From Acidimicrobiaceae bacterium (GTDB lineage: Bacteria; Actinomycetota; Acidimicrobiia; Acidimicrobiales; Aldehydirespiratoraceae): a DNA stretch of 64,000 nt. The position numbers were made by a program, and so were the translations under genes. The DNA lies in the NCBI GenBank assembly GCA_009837445.1, contig VXTM01000020.1, positions 47,694-111,693 of the forward strand. Reading direction: 5' to 3'. Below are positions 35,912 to 45,820 of this stretch, piece by piece. The notes below the pieces were generated by a model, which saw only the letters and a program-made list of their open reading frames with translations, was not told where the DNA came from and ran no database searches. Each line of letters opens with the position of its first letter. The first letter of the stretch is position 1.

Positions 35912-36822
35912 GGGGCCAGCCTACGAATCATCCCGCCCGGACCCGGCCTCTCCCGTCTTGAACGGCCGGCCGCGACTGTGCCGTAGAACACGCCGGCCAG
36001 CACCACCACCGCGCCGGCCACCGTGCTGACGCCGGGCAACTCCGACAGGAACAATGCGGCCCACACCGTCCCGGCTACCGTCTCGGTCGGCGCGAACAGC
36101 GAGACCTCCGACACCGGGGCGTAGCGGAGGGCGTTCGAGTTGGCCAGGCGGCCCAAGGGGTTGAAGCACAGTCCCATGGCCGCGATCGCCAGGTAGGCAC
36201 GCGCGTCGAGCGAGAGCGGAGACGCCGCGAAGCTCGTGATAGCCACGACAATGGCGGCGCTCAGGAACAAAGTGGCCCGGCGGCTCAGATCCGGGAAGCG
36301 CCGCCAGATGGTCATGTTGCCGGCGAAGCACATCACCGCCGCCAGCGCCAGGAGGTCGCCCTTCAGCGTCGGCTCGCCCACCGAACTCGACACGATCACT
36401 CCGATGCCCGCCATGGTCAGGGTGATGGCCACCGCCACGCGCCGGGTGATGGGCTCGCCCAGGAACAGCCGGGCGCACAGCGAGGCCATCAGGGGAGCGG
36501 CGGCCACGATGGCCACGACGTTGGCCACCCGAGTCTCGGTGATGGAGGTGATGAAGGCGAGCTGGCTCACCGAGGCGAGCGCCCCCACGCACATGAGCGG
36601 CAACCGGTGGGTCCGCAGCGACTCCAACGCCGGGCGCCGGTCGAACCACCGCCCGAAGGTGGAGTGCACCACCAACGCGCAGCACGACACCAGGAAGGCC
36701 ACGTCCAATGGGCCGACCTCCGACACCCGCACCCATAGCGAGTCGGTCGAGACGGCCAGCATCCCGACGCCCGCCAGCAGCCACCCCAGCGGCCGCCGAT
36801 CGTCCGTGTGCTCCGCGCTCAC
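35908..36822 (-). CDS. DMT superfamily (EamA) transporter
   Basis: A 304-residue protein with about ten membrane helices in two EamA repeats (for example [20 protein letters not shown] with [20 protein letters not shown] in the first half, and [20 protein letters not shown] in the second). Transporters of this family export small metabolites or amino acids. The substrate is unknown. It is coupled to dtd. Confidence 0.87.
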   Translation of the reverse strand: MSAEHTDDRRPLGWLLAGVGMLAVSTDSLWVRVSEVGPLDVAFLVSCCALVVHSTFGRWFDRRPALESLRTHRLPLMCVGALASVSQLAFITSITETRVANVVAIVAAAPLMASLCARLFLGEPITRRVAVAITLTMAGIGVIVSSSVGEPTLKGDLLALAAVMCFAGNMTIWRRFPDLSRRATLFLSAAIVVAITSFAASPLSLDARAYLAIAAMGLCFNPLGRLANSNALRYAPVSEVSLFAPTETVAGTVWAALFLSELPGVSTVAGAVVVLAGVFYGTVAAGRSRRERPGPGGMIRRLAP

Positions 36823-36913
36823 CGGGTCAAGCTAACGGCCGCCCACGACGACCAAGGGATGCCGGCCGCTGCTTCGCCGCAACAACAAGCGGGGTCTGAG
36901 GGCTGGCAGCGGT

Positions 36914-37885
36914 TCAGGTCGAGGCGAGAAAGGCCTGCGGGTCTGCCCGGAAGGCCCGCAGGCAGCCGGGGGCGCAGAACCAATAGTCAGCGCCGTCGTG
37001 GACGGTGTGGTACTTGGCATCGTCGACCAGCACCGTCATGCCGCACACCGGGTCTGTGGCCTCGGCCCGGAGCGGGGTAGGGCCTGATCCGGTGGCCACC
37101 AGCTCGCCCCTGGCTCGTCTGGCCACAAGATCGGCCATGACCGCGACCGCTATCTCTGCGTTGGCGACGGCGCCCAGGTCCAGCCCCGCCGGCGCGTGCA
37201 CGCGGTCTGTGTCCGAACGGGCCACTCCCCTGTCGGCGAGATGGTCGATGACCGCCGCGGCGCGCTTCCCGGAGGCGACCAGACCGATGTAGCCGGGGTC
37301 ATGGGCGAGTGCCGCCTCCAAGGCTAGGTCGTCGTAATGGCCCTGAGTGGCCACCACCACCGCAGTGGCGCCGTCGATCCCCAAGCCCGACAGGTCGAGC
37401 TTGGTCCTGACGATCTCCGGGCGGGCATGCTCCTCGGGGTTGCCGCCATCGTCGATAACGGTCGCCTGCCAGTTGACCGCGATGGCCAGCTCCGCCAGCG
37501 CGTCCACCGCCGGGGACCGGCCCACCACGACCACTTGGGGCTCGGGCCGGTGCGGTTCCAGGTACACCTCCAGCGCTCCCTCAGACTCGCAGGCCATGGC
37601 TACCGAACGCACCCCCACCTGTGAGCGCCCGTCAAGCTCGTCGGGCTGGCCCAGGAAGAGCAGGGCAGGCTCGCCGGTCTCCAGGCACTGGCGGGCGTGA
37701 CGCACCACCGAGGGCTCGGCACATGCACCGCCCAGCCATCCGCGGACCGTTCCGTCGGCCAGCACGACCGCCTTGGAGCCCTGCCGCCCTGACGAGGGCC
37801 CCCGCCGCCACACGACCGTGGCCAGCACGTACGGCACCCGGTGGGTGGTGAGCTCCACCGCCTCGGCCAGCACCGATACGTCCAT
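36914..37885 (-). CDS. XdhC/CoxI family accessory protein with C-terminal YHS domain
   Basis: A 323-residue protein. The XdhC N-terminal domain (VVWRRGPSSGRQGSKAVVL, GWLGGACAEPSVV) precedes a Rossmann-type XdhC C-terminal domain (VVVVGRSPAVDALAELA, YIGLVASGKRAAAV). The last ~45 residues are a YHS metal-site domain, DPVCGMTV ... YWFCAPGCLRAF. XdhC proteins insert or sulfurate the molybdenum cofactor of xanthine/CO dehydrogenases. Sitting 78 bp after coxL, it most likely matures the CO dehydrogenase; the YHS part could handle a metal, possibly copper, but that is inference. Confidence 0.87.
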   Translation of the reverse strand: MDVSVLAEAVELTTHRVPYVLATVVWRRGPSSGRQGSKAVVLADGTVRGWLGGACAEPSVVRHARQCLETGEPALLFLGQPDELDGRSQVGVRSVAMACESEGALEVYLEPHRPEPQVVVVGRSPAVDALAELAIAVNWQATVIDDGGNPEEHARPEIVRTKLDLSGLGIDGATAVVVATQGHYDDLALEAALAHDPGYIGLVASGKRAAAVIDHLADRGVARSDTDRVHAPAGLDLGAVANAEIAVAVMADLVARRARGELVATGSGPTPLRAEATDPVCGMTVLVDDAKYHTVHDGADYWFCAPGCLRAFRADPQAFLAST

Positions 37886-37963
37886 GGCACCGCGGCTCCC
37901 CGGGGTCGCCGATCTCTAGGAATCCGAGTCTACGGCGAAGGTCCCACAGACTCCGGGCCCAGG

Positions 37964-40321
<2,358 letters not shown>

Positions 40322-40334
40322 TGCGTGCTCCTTT

Positions 40335-40814
40335 TCAGCCGTCGCCGTTGGACGACGCCGCAGCCGCCGCGGCGGCCTGGATGGCCTTGACGATGTTCAT
40401 GTAGCCGGTGCACCGGCACAGGTTCCCCGAGATAGCCCAGCGGACCTCGTCGTCGGACGGCGCCGGGTTCTCGTCGATGAGGGCCGCGCCCACCAGCATC
40501 ATCGCCGGGGTGCAGAACCCGCACTGCAGGCCGTGCTCGTCGCTGAAGGCCTGCTGGATCGGGTGCAGCCCGTCAGCGGACTTGAGGCCCTCCACGGTGG
40601 TGACCTCCCGCCCGTCGGCCTGCACCGCCAGCATCGTGCACGACTTGACCGGCGTGCCGTCCACCAGCACGGTGCAGACGCCGCAACTGGTGGTGTCGCA
40701 GCCGATGTGGGTGCCGGTCAGCCCGGCGCCGGTTCGGATGTGGTCTACGAGCAGCCACCGAGGCTCCACGTCGGCGGTGTGATCGGTTCCGTTGATGTTG
40801 ATCGTGATCTCCAT
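40335..40814 (-). CDS. coxS: Carbon monoxide dehydrogenase small (2Fe-2S) subunit
   Basis: A 159-residue iron-sulfur subunit. The plant-type cluster ligands are C39, C44, C47 and C59 (HIGCDTTSCGVCTVL ... SCT); the second cluster uses C98, C101, C133 and C135 (GLQCGFCTPAMM and NLCRCTGYMNIV). It relays electrons from the Mo-Cu site to FAD. The start at MEITININGTDH has a G-rich ribosome binding site; the frame open upstream is a shadow of coxM. It is 13 bp before coxL. Confidence 0.95.
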   Translation of the reverse strand: MEITININGTDHTADVEPRWLLVDHIRTGAGLTGTHIGCDTTSCGVCTVLVDGTPVKSCTMLAVQADGREVTTVEGLKSADGLHPIQQAFSDEHGLQCGFCTPAMMLVGAALIDENPAPSDDEVRWAISGNLCRCTGYMNIVKAIQAAAAAAASSNGDG

Positions 40815-40825
40815 GTCTCCCCCTC

Positions 40826-41686
40826 TCAGGCCTGGGCCTGCTCGGCTGCGGCGGTCAGTGCCCTCCGGGTGAAGGCGGCCACCACCCGGCGCTTCCATCG
40901 GGCCGAGCCTCTCACGTCGTCTCGGGGATCGGCCGCGGCCGCGGCCGCCTCGCCCGCCTCGGCGAACAGCTCGACGCTCGGTGCATTGCCCACCAGCAGC
41001 GCCTCGGCGTCGGTGGCCTTGCGGTTGATGGGCGCCACTGACGTCATGGCCACGCCCGCCGCGCTGATGGTGCCGTCGGCGGCCAGCTCGAGGTGGGCGG
41101 CCACGCCGACGGTGGCGTAGTCGCCGACCTTGCGCTCGAGCTTCTGGTAGGAGCCGCCGGAGCGGCCCGACGGCACCGGGATGTGCAGGGCGACCACCAT
41201 CTCGTCCTCCGCGAGGGAGTTGGTGAAGAAGTCCTGCACGAAATCGCCGATGGCGATGGTCCGCCGGCCGGACGGCCCCTGGGCGACGACCTCGGCGCCC
41301 GTGGCCAGCAGGACCGAGTTCCAGTCGCCCTCCGGGTCGCAGTGGGCCACCGACCCGCACATCGTGCCCAGGTTGCGGACCAGCGGATCGGCAATCCACG
41401 GAGCGGCCGAGGCGACCGCGCCAGAGACCGCGCCCGAGGCGGCGATGTCGGCGTGGCGGACCAGCGCGCCCACATGCCAGTGGCCGTTGTGGCTCCTGAT
41501 CGCGTCGAGCCCGTCGATCCGGTTGATGTCGACCAGCTTCGACGGGGTCGCGAACCGGAGCTTCATCATCGGCAGAAGGCTCTGCCCGCCAGCCAGGATC
41601 CGGGCTTCGTCACCTCCCTCCGCCTTGGCCGCGATGGCCTCCTCGACCGAGGAGGCCGCTACATAGTCGAATCGGGCCGGCAGCAT
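40826..41686 (-). CDS. coxM: Carbon monoxide dehydrogenase medium (FAD) subunit
   Basis: A 286-residue FAD-binding subunit. AGGQSLLPMMKLRFA (residues about 32-46) is the CoxM FAD loop, and GTMCGSVAHCDPEGD replaces the usual second loop TIGGxxAHxDP, with Cys where Gly is common. The C-terminal CO-dehydrogenase flavoprotein domain follows. It starts the cox operon in the canonical M-S-L order. Confidence 0.93.
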   Translation of the reverse strand: MLPARFDYVAASSVEEAIAAKAEGGDEARILAGGQSLLPMMKLRFATPSKLVDINRIDGLDAIRSHNGHWHVGALVRHADIAASGAVSGAVASAAPWIADPLVRNLGTMCGSVAHCDPEGDWNSVLLATGAEVVAQGPSGRRTIAIGDFVQDFFTNSLAEDEMVVALHIPVPSGRSGGSYQKLERKVGDYATVGVAAHLELAADGTISAAGVAMTSVAPINRKATDAEALLVGNAPSVELFAEAGEAAAAAADPRDDVRGSARWKRRVVAAFTRRALTAAAEQAQA

Positions 41687-41812
41687 CTTGCACCCCCAAT
41701 GGTTGCGGTGCGCGTGAGACCCACGCGGGCTGCGGACATTACATCAACGGACCCTGCTTCGCCCGGTCCCGGGCTCCGCGTAGCCGAACACGGCTCGTGG
41801 GTACGCTGGCAG
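41687..41812. promoter_or_regulatory. Divergent control region between coxM and the MFS operon
   Basis: This 126 bp gap separates the minus-strand cox operon from the plus-strand MFS operon and must carry at least one promoter. It contains a perfect inverted repeat CGCGTG-N5-CACGCG at 41711-41727, a possible operator or a 5' leader hairpin for coxM. No regulator gene is adjacent. Confidence 0.45.
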
Positions 41813-43051
41813 ATGCGCAAAGCGAGACCCGCCGACGAGTCCGGGCGATTCGCAGCGCTTCACAACCCCGCCTTCCGCAAGCTCTTCGTCGGAGGCCTGT
41901 TCACCTTCCTCACTATGCAGGTTGCGGGCATCGCCCGGGCATGGCTCGCCTTCGAGCTCACCGGCAGCAACACCGGTCTGGGCGGGGTGATGCTGGCCTT
42001 CGGCGCCTGCAGCATCGTCGCCGTCCCCTACGGGGGAATGATCTCGGACCGGTTCCCCAAGCGCAAGGTGCTCATCCTCGCCGGACTCCTCCAGGCGGCC
42101 ACCCCGGTATGGCTGGGTGTAGCCGTCGCCACCGGCACCGCGAGCTACTGGATGCTGATCGCGGCCAGCGTCGTGCAGGGCGCGGTCATCTCGATCCTGG
42201 CCCCGGCCCGGCTCTCGTTCATTTCCGAGATCGTCGGACGCGAGAGCATCACCAACGCCATCTTCCTGTCGATGTCGACCGTGCAGATGGCCCGGGTGGT
42301 CGGCCCCGCCGCGGCAGGGGCCCTGATAGGCGTGGCGCTGTTCGGGCTGGCCGGAGTGTTCTTCGCGGCCGGCGTTCTCGGAGCCCTCAGCGTGATCCTG
42401 CTGATCGGCCTGCCTTCGGGCACACCGGCCAGCCGGTCCGGGCGCAGCGCGCTGGGCGACATCGTCGACGGACTCCGGTTCGTGCGCTCCCGCCCGGACC
42501 TGATGCACCTGCTGGCGGTGTCGTTCGGCGTGGTCCTGGTCGGGTTTCCCCACATGGCGTTTCTGCCGGTGGTGGCCGAGCAGGTCCATGACAGCGGGTC
42601 GACCGGGTTCGGCTTCCTCAACGCGTCGGCCGCCGTCGGAGCGGTTATCGGCTCCCTCTCGCTGGCCAACCTCCAGCGGCGGAGGCTGCGCCCGTTCCAG
42701 ACCCGCAGCGCCGTCGCCTTCGGCGTCTCGCTAGTGGTGTTCGCGGTGATGCCGACCCTCTACGCCGCTCTGGCGGTCATGGCGGTGGTGGGTGCCACCT
42801 CGAGCGTCTTCCAGGCCCTGAACAACTCCCTGCTGCTCACCATGACGCCGGTCGAGTACCACGGCCGGGTCCAGAGCCTGCTGATGCTGAGCTTCTCGGG
42901 CTTCGCCATCGCGGCGCTGCCCATCGGCATCATCGCCGACGCGGTCGGGATCAGGGCCACGCTCGTCGGCCTGGGGATACTGGTGCTGCTGGTCATGGCG
43001 GCGGCGCGCCTCGCGCAGCCGCGCGGGCTCCCCGAAGAGACAACACTGTGA
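41813..43051 (+). CDS. MFS transporter
   Basis: A 412-residue, roughly 12-helix major facilitator of the Bcr/EntS-like exporter type: FRKLFVGGLFTFLTMQVAG in helix 1, the loop 2-3 motif GGMISDRFPKRKVLILAG, and a repeat of it in the second half (LANLQRRRLRPFQTRS). The ATG of MRKARPADES is chosen because the long frame upstream is antisense to coxM. The substrate is unknown. It heads a four-gene plus-strand operon. Confidence 0.87.
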   Translation: MRKARPADESGRFAALHNPAFRKLFVGGLFTFLTMQVAGIARAWLAFELTGSNTGLGGVMLAFGACSIVAVPYGGMISDRFPKRKVLILAGLLQAATPVWLGVAVATGTASYWMLIAASVVQGAVISILAPARLSFISEIVGRESITNAIFLSMSTVQMARVVGPAAAGALIGVALFGLAGVFFAAGVLGALSVILLIGLPSGTPASRSGRSALGDIVDGLRFVRSRPDLMHLLAVSFGVVLVGFPHMAFLPVVAEQVHDSGSTGFGFLNASAAVGAVIGSLSLANLQRRRLRPFQTRSAVAFGVSLVVFAVMPTLYAALAVMAVVGATSSVFQALNNSLLLTMTPVEYHGRVQSLLMLSFSGFAIAALPIGIIADAVGIRATLVGLGILVLLVMAAARLAQPRGLPEETTL

Positions 43052-43075
43052 ACATCGAGACACGAGGAGGCGACT

Positions 43076-43474
43076 ATGGCCGATGACGCCGGCCAAGATC
43101 ACATGTCCGACGCTGAGTCGGTGGTGCGCCGCTACTGGGAGAGGATCTGGCTCGAGCGCGACCTCGACGCGCTGGAGGGCCTGGTGTCGGAGCCGATCGT
43201 GCGCCATGGGCCCGACGGCACCGAGACGCTCACCCGACCGCAGTTGCGCCAGCGCCTGGCCAGTGCCTTCGAGGCGGTGCGGGCCTGCGAGCTGAGCTTC
43301 GACGCCATCACCACCGAGGGCGCCACCGTGTGGGTGCGTCTCACGGTGCGAGGAGTGAGCCTGGCGACTGCGGCCCCGATGTCGCTGGCCTGGCTGGCGC
43401 AGTACCGGGTGGAGGGTGGACGCATAGTCGAGCTCTGGGGCCTGCATCAAGCCGGCGCGGACTGGTCAACGTGA
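43076..43474 (+). CDS. SnoaL/NTF2-like fold protein
   Basis: A 132-residue protein with the alpha+beta cone pattern of SnoaL-like polyketide cyclases: ESVVRRYWERIWLERDLDAL, then VRHGPDGTETLTRPQLRQRL, and strands WLAQYRVEGGRIVELWGLHQ. Such proteins are small-molecule isomerases, cyclases or binding proteins. AGGAGG at 43065-43070 lies five bases before the ATG. It overlaps the cupin gene by 1 bp. Confidence 0.8.
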   Translation: MADDAGQDHMSDAESVVRRYWERIWLERDLDALEGLVSEPIVRHGPDGTETLTRPQLRQRLASAFEAVRACELSFDAITTEGATVWVRLTVRGVSLATAAPMSLAWLAQYRVEGGRIVELWGLHQAGADWST

Positions 43475-43986
43475 TGACAGGCGGCCCGGTCATCCGCCGG
43501 CTGGCCGATGACGACATGCCGTGGCAGCGGGTCAAGGCGCAACGCAACGCCGATGGCAGCGAGTCGTCGGTGTGGGAGAAGTGGTTCGCCTTCCGGGCGG
43601 ACCCTGCCTACCTCTCGCTGTACGCCCGCTACGACCCCGGAATGGTGGTGCGGCGCCACGGCCATCGCTCGCCGCACGTGGTGTTCGTGCTTGAGGGTGA
43701 GATCCTGGTGGGCGACGAGGTGTGCGGCGCCGGCACCCACATCGAGCTCCCCGCGGGCGAGCAATTCGGGCCTCTGGTGGCCGGTGACGCCGGCTGTGCC
43801 CTGTTCGAGGTGATGCTGGGCGACCCCCGCAGCTGGAGCGACGACCCGGCCCCGTTCGTCGAGGCCTGCTCGGAGCGGGGCGTGACGCCACTGCCCGACC
43901 CCGAGATCGACTTCCCCGAGTGGCTGGAGGACCAGCGGAGCCGGTGGCTCGACTCCGTCGAGACCGGAGCCGAGCCCGAGGAGTGA
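43474..43986 (+). CDS. Cupin domain-containing protein
   Basis: A 170-residue single-cupin protein. Cupin motif 1 is recognisable in RRHGHRSPHVVFVLEGEILV (two His, then the Glu), and motif 2 in the following GTHIELPAGEQFGPLV. About 60 residues follow the barrel. It may bind a metal through the histidines; reaction unknown. The ATG shares one base with the stop upstream, and the end overlaps the TauE gene by 4 bp. Confidence 0.8.
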   Translation: MTGGPVIRRLADDDMPWQRVKAQRNADGSESSVWEKWFAFRADPAYLSLYARYDPGMVVRRHGHRSPHVVFVLEGEILVGDEVCGAGTHIELPAGEQFGPLVAGDAGCALFEVMLGDPRSWSDDPAPFVEACSERGVTPLPDPEIDFPEWLEDQRSRWLDSVETGAEPEE

Positions 43987-44726
43987 GCACCGCTGAGTTG
44001 ATCGTGGTCGGTGTGGCCTCTGCCTTGGCCATGCTGGCCAAGAGCGCCACCGGGCTCGGCTACCCGCTCATCGCCATCCCGATCCTGGCGCCGCTGACCG
44101 GCATCGAGACCGCGGTGGCGGTGGTTACCCTGCCCAACGCCGCGGCCAATGTCCTGGTCGGCTGGCGCACCCGCCACGCCCTCTCGGAGACCCGCGACGT
44201 ATTCATGCTGACGGCGACATCGTCGCTGGGGGCGGTGGCGGGCACCTTCGTTCTGGTGTCGTTGCCCGAGAGGCCGTTGCTGATAGCGCTCGCGGTCTGC
44301 GTGCTGGCGTTCGTGGTGCGATCGCTGTGGTTCGGGGACGTCGTGGTGTCGCCGGAGGCCGGTCGGCGGGCCTCGCCCGCGGTAGGCCTGGCCTCCGGAG
44401 TGATGCAGGGAGCGGTCGGCGTGTCCGGGCCGATCATCGGCTCGTGGTTCTACGCCTACCGGCTGTCACGAGACGCCTACATCCTGTCGCTGTCGGTGCT
44501 GTTCCTGATCACCGGTTTTGCGCAGATCTCCACCCTGGCGTCGATCGGCGCCTACAACGAAGACCGGCTAATAGCGGCGGCGGTGGGTTTCGTGCCGGTG
44601 CTGGCCATGCTGCCCATCGGTGAGCACCTGCGGGACCGGCTATCGGGCTCCCAGTTCGACCGGGCTGTGCTGGCCCTGCTGGCAGCCTCAGGGGTGACGC
44701 TGGTGGTCCGGGCCCTCGCCGGCTAG
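43983..44726 (+). CDS. TauE/SafE family sulfite exporter-like permease
   Basis: A 247-residue protein with about eight helices in two TauE repeats: SALAMLAKSATGLGYPLIAI with TLPNAAANVLVGWRTR, and ASGVMQGAVGVSGPIIGSWF in the second half. Members move sulfite, sulfoacetate or other anions. The GTG start overlaps the cupin stop (GTGA). Last gene of the plus-strand operon; convergent with the MscS gene across 46 bp. Confidence 0.85.
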   Translation: MSTAELIVVGVASALAMLAKSATGLGYPLIAIPILAPLTGIETAVAVVTLPNAAANVLVGWRTRHALSETRDVFMLTATSSLGAVAGTFVLVSLPERPLLIALAVCVLAFVVRSLWFGDVVVSPEAGRRASPAVGLASGVMQGAVGVSGPIIGSWFYAYRLSRDAYILSLSVLFLITGFAQISTLASIGAYNEDRLIAAAVGFVPVLAMLPIGEHLRDRLSGSQFDRAVLALLAASGVTLVVRALAG

Positions 44727-44772
44727 CGGGTTGCCGGCGACCGGGGCGCTGGCGAGCGGCACGATCAGCGAA

Positions 44773-45744
44773 TCAGGGCTCGGAATCGGGGCGGCGGCGG
44801 CTCGGCAGGCGCCACTGCGGTCCGCGGCGCTCCTGCCCGGCCTCGGGCTGGTCGAGGCCGGGGTACGGAGCCCGCACCTCGCCAACCTCGCCCCCGTAGA
44901 GCCGGTCCGGGCGGTGCTGGCCGCTCCAGACAGTCACCTGGGGGAAGGCGATGGTGATGGAACAGGCCGCGAACTCGCGGTGGATGGCCAGCACCAGGTC
45001 ATGGCGGGCGGCGAGTTCGGTAGGCACGTCGCTGGCGTGCCAGTAGAGCACGTTGAAGCCGATGCTGGAATCGCCGAAACCGTCGAGGTTCACGGCCGGC
45101 TCGGGCTCAGCCGCCACTCGGGGCACCCGCTCAAGAGCGGCGTATATCGCATCGGTGGCCTGCTGTAGGTCGGTGTCGTAGGCCACGCCGACGGCGAGCG
45201 AGCTGCGCCGCACCGGCTCGCGGGTCAGGTTGACGATGGTGGCGCCGGCCACGTTGGCGTTGGGGATGCGGATGTGGGTGCCGTCGAGGCCCCTGATCTG
45301 GGTCGTGCGGGAGTCGATGTCCTCCACCACGCCAAGGTGGCCGTCCAACTCCACCGTGTCGCCCACCGTGTACGGTCTGCGGGTCTGCAGGATCAGCGAG
45401 GAAACGAAGTTGCCGACCACTCCCTGCAGGGCTAGGGCCAGCACCAGGCCGCCGAGACCGAGGGCGCCCAGCAGCGGCCCCACTCTCACGCCGAGCACGG
45501 TCAGCGCGTACGACAGGCCCACGATGAACACCGCGTAGCCCAGGAACCTCGAAGTCAGGATGGCCGCGAAGCCGTGCCCGATGCCGCGCGCCACGGCCCT
45601 GCGCAGGAGCTTCGACACCGCCACGGCCAGGATCAGCGTGGTGACCAGGACGATGCCGGCCTGGATCCACTCGGCGTGCGTCAGCGCGTCCTCCAGCAGC
45701 GCCTCGGTCTCGGACTGGGCCAGCACCCCTGCGAATCGCACCAT
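44773..45744 (-). CDS. Small-conductance mechanosensitive channel (MscS family)
   Basis: A 323-residue MscS protein with three membrane helices and the pore helix GALGLGGLVLALALQGVVGN, then the beta domain RRPYTVGDTVELDGHLGVVE and RIPNANVAGATIVNLTREP. The C-terminal ~50 residues are an extra polar tail. It relieves turgor on hypo-osmotic shock. I take the ATG at 45744; a TTG two codons earlier is an alternative. Confidence 0.9.
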   Translation of the reverse strand: MVRFAGVLAQSETEALLEDALTHAEWIQAGIVLVTTLILAVAVSKLLRRAVARGIGHGFAAILTSRFLGYAVFIVGLSYALTVLGVRVGPLLGALGLGGLVLALALQGVVGNFVSSLILQTRRPYTVGDTVELDGHLGVVEDIDSRTTQIRGLDGTHIRIPNANVAGATIVNLTREPVRRSSLAVGVAYDTDLQQATDAIYAALERVPRVAAEPEPAVNLDGFGDSSIGFNVLYWHASDVPTELAARHDLVLAIHREFAACSITIAFPQVTVWSGQHRPDRLYGGEVGEVRAPYPGLDQPEAGQERRGPQWRLPSRRRPDSEP

Positions 45745-45820
45745 CCGCAACCAAGTCTCTCATGCCGCCCGCCGGCCGTCGTGGAGGCGGCGACCGGGGC
45801 CGGACGGCGCCGGTGCCGGG

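Noticed and set aside
36823..36913. Possible gene or riboswitch in the gap before the EamA gene
   Set aside because: Only 91 bp, without a convincing start, ribosome binding site or paired structure.
43132..43425. Antisense open frames across the MFS/NTF2-like/cupin operon
   Set aside because: They mirror plus-strand genes that have clear ribosome binding sites and overlaps; no supporting motif on the minus strand.
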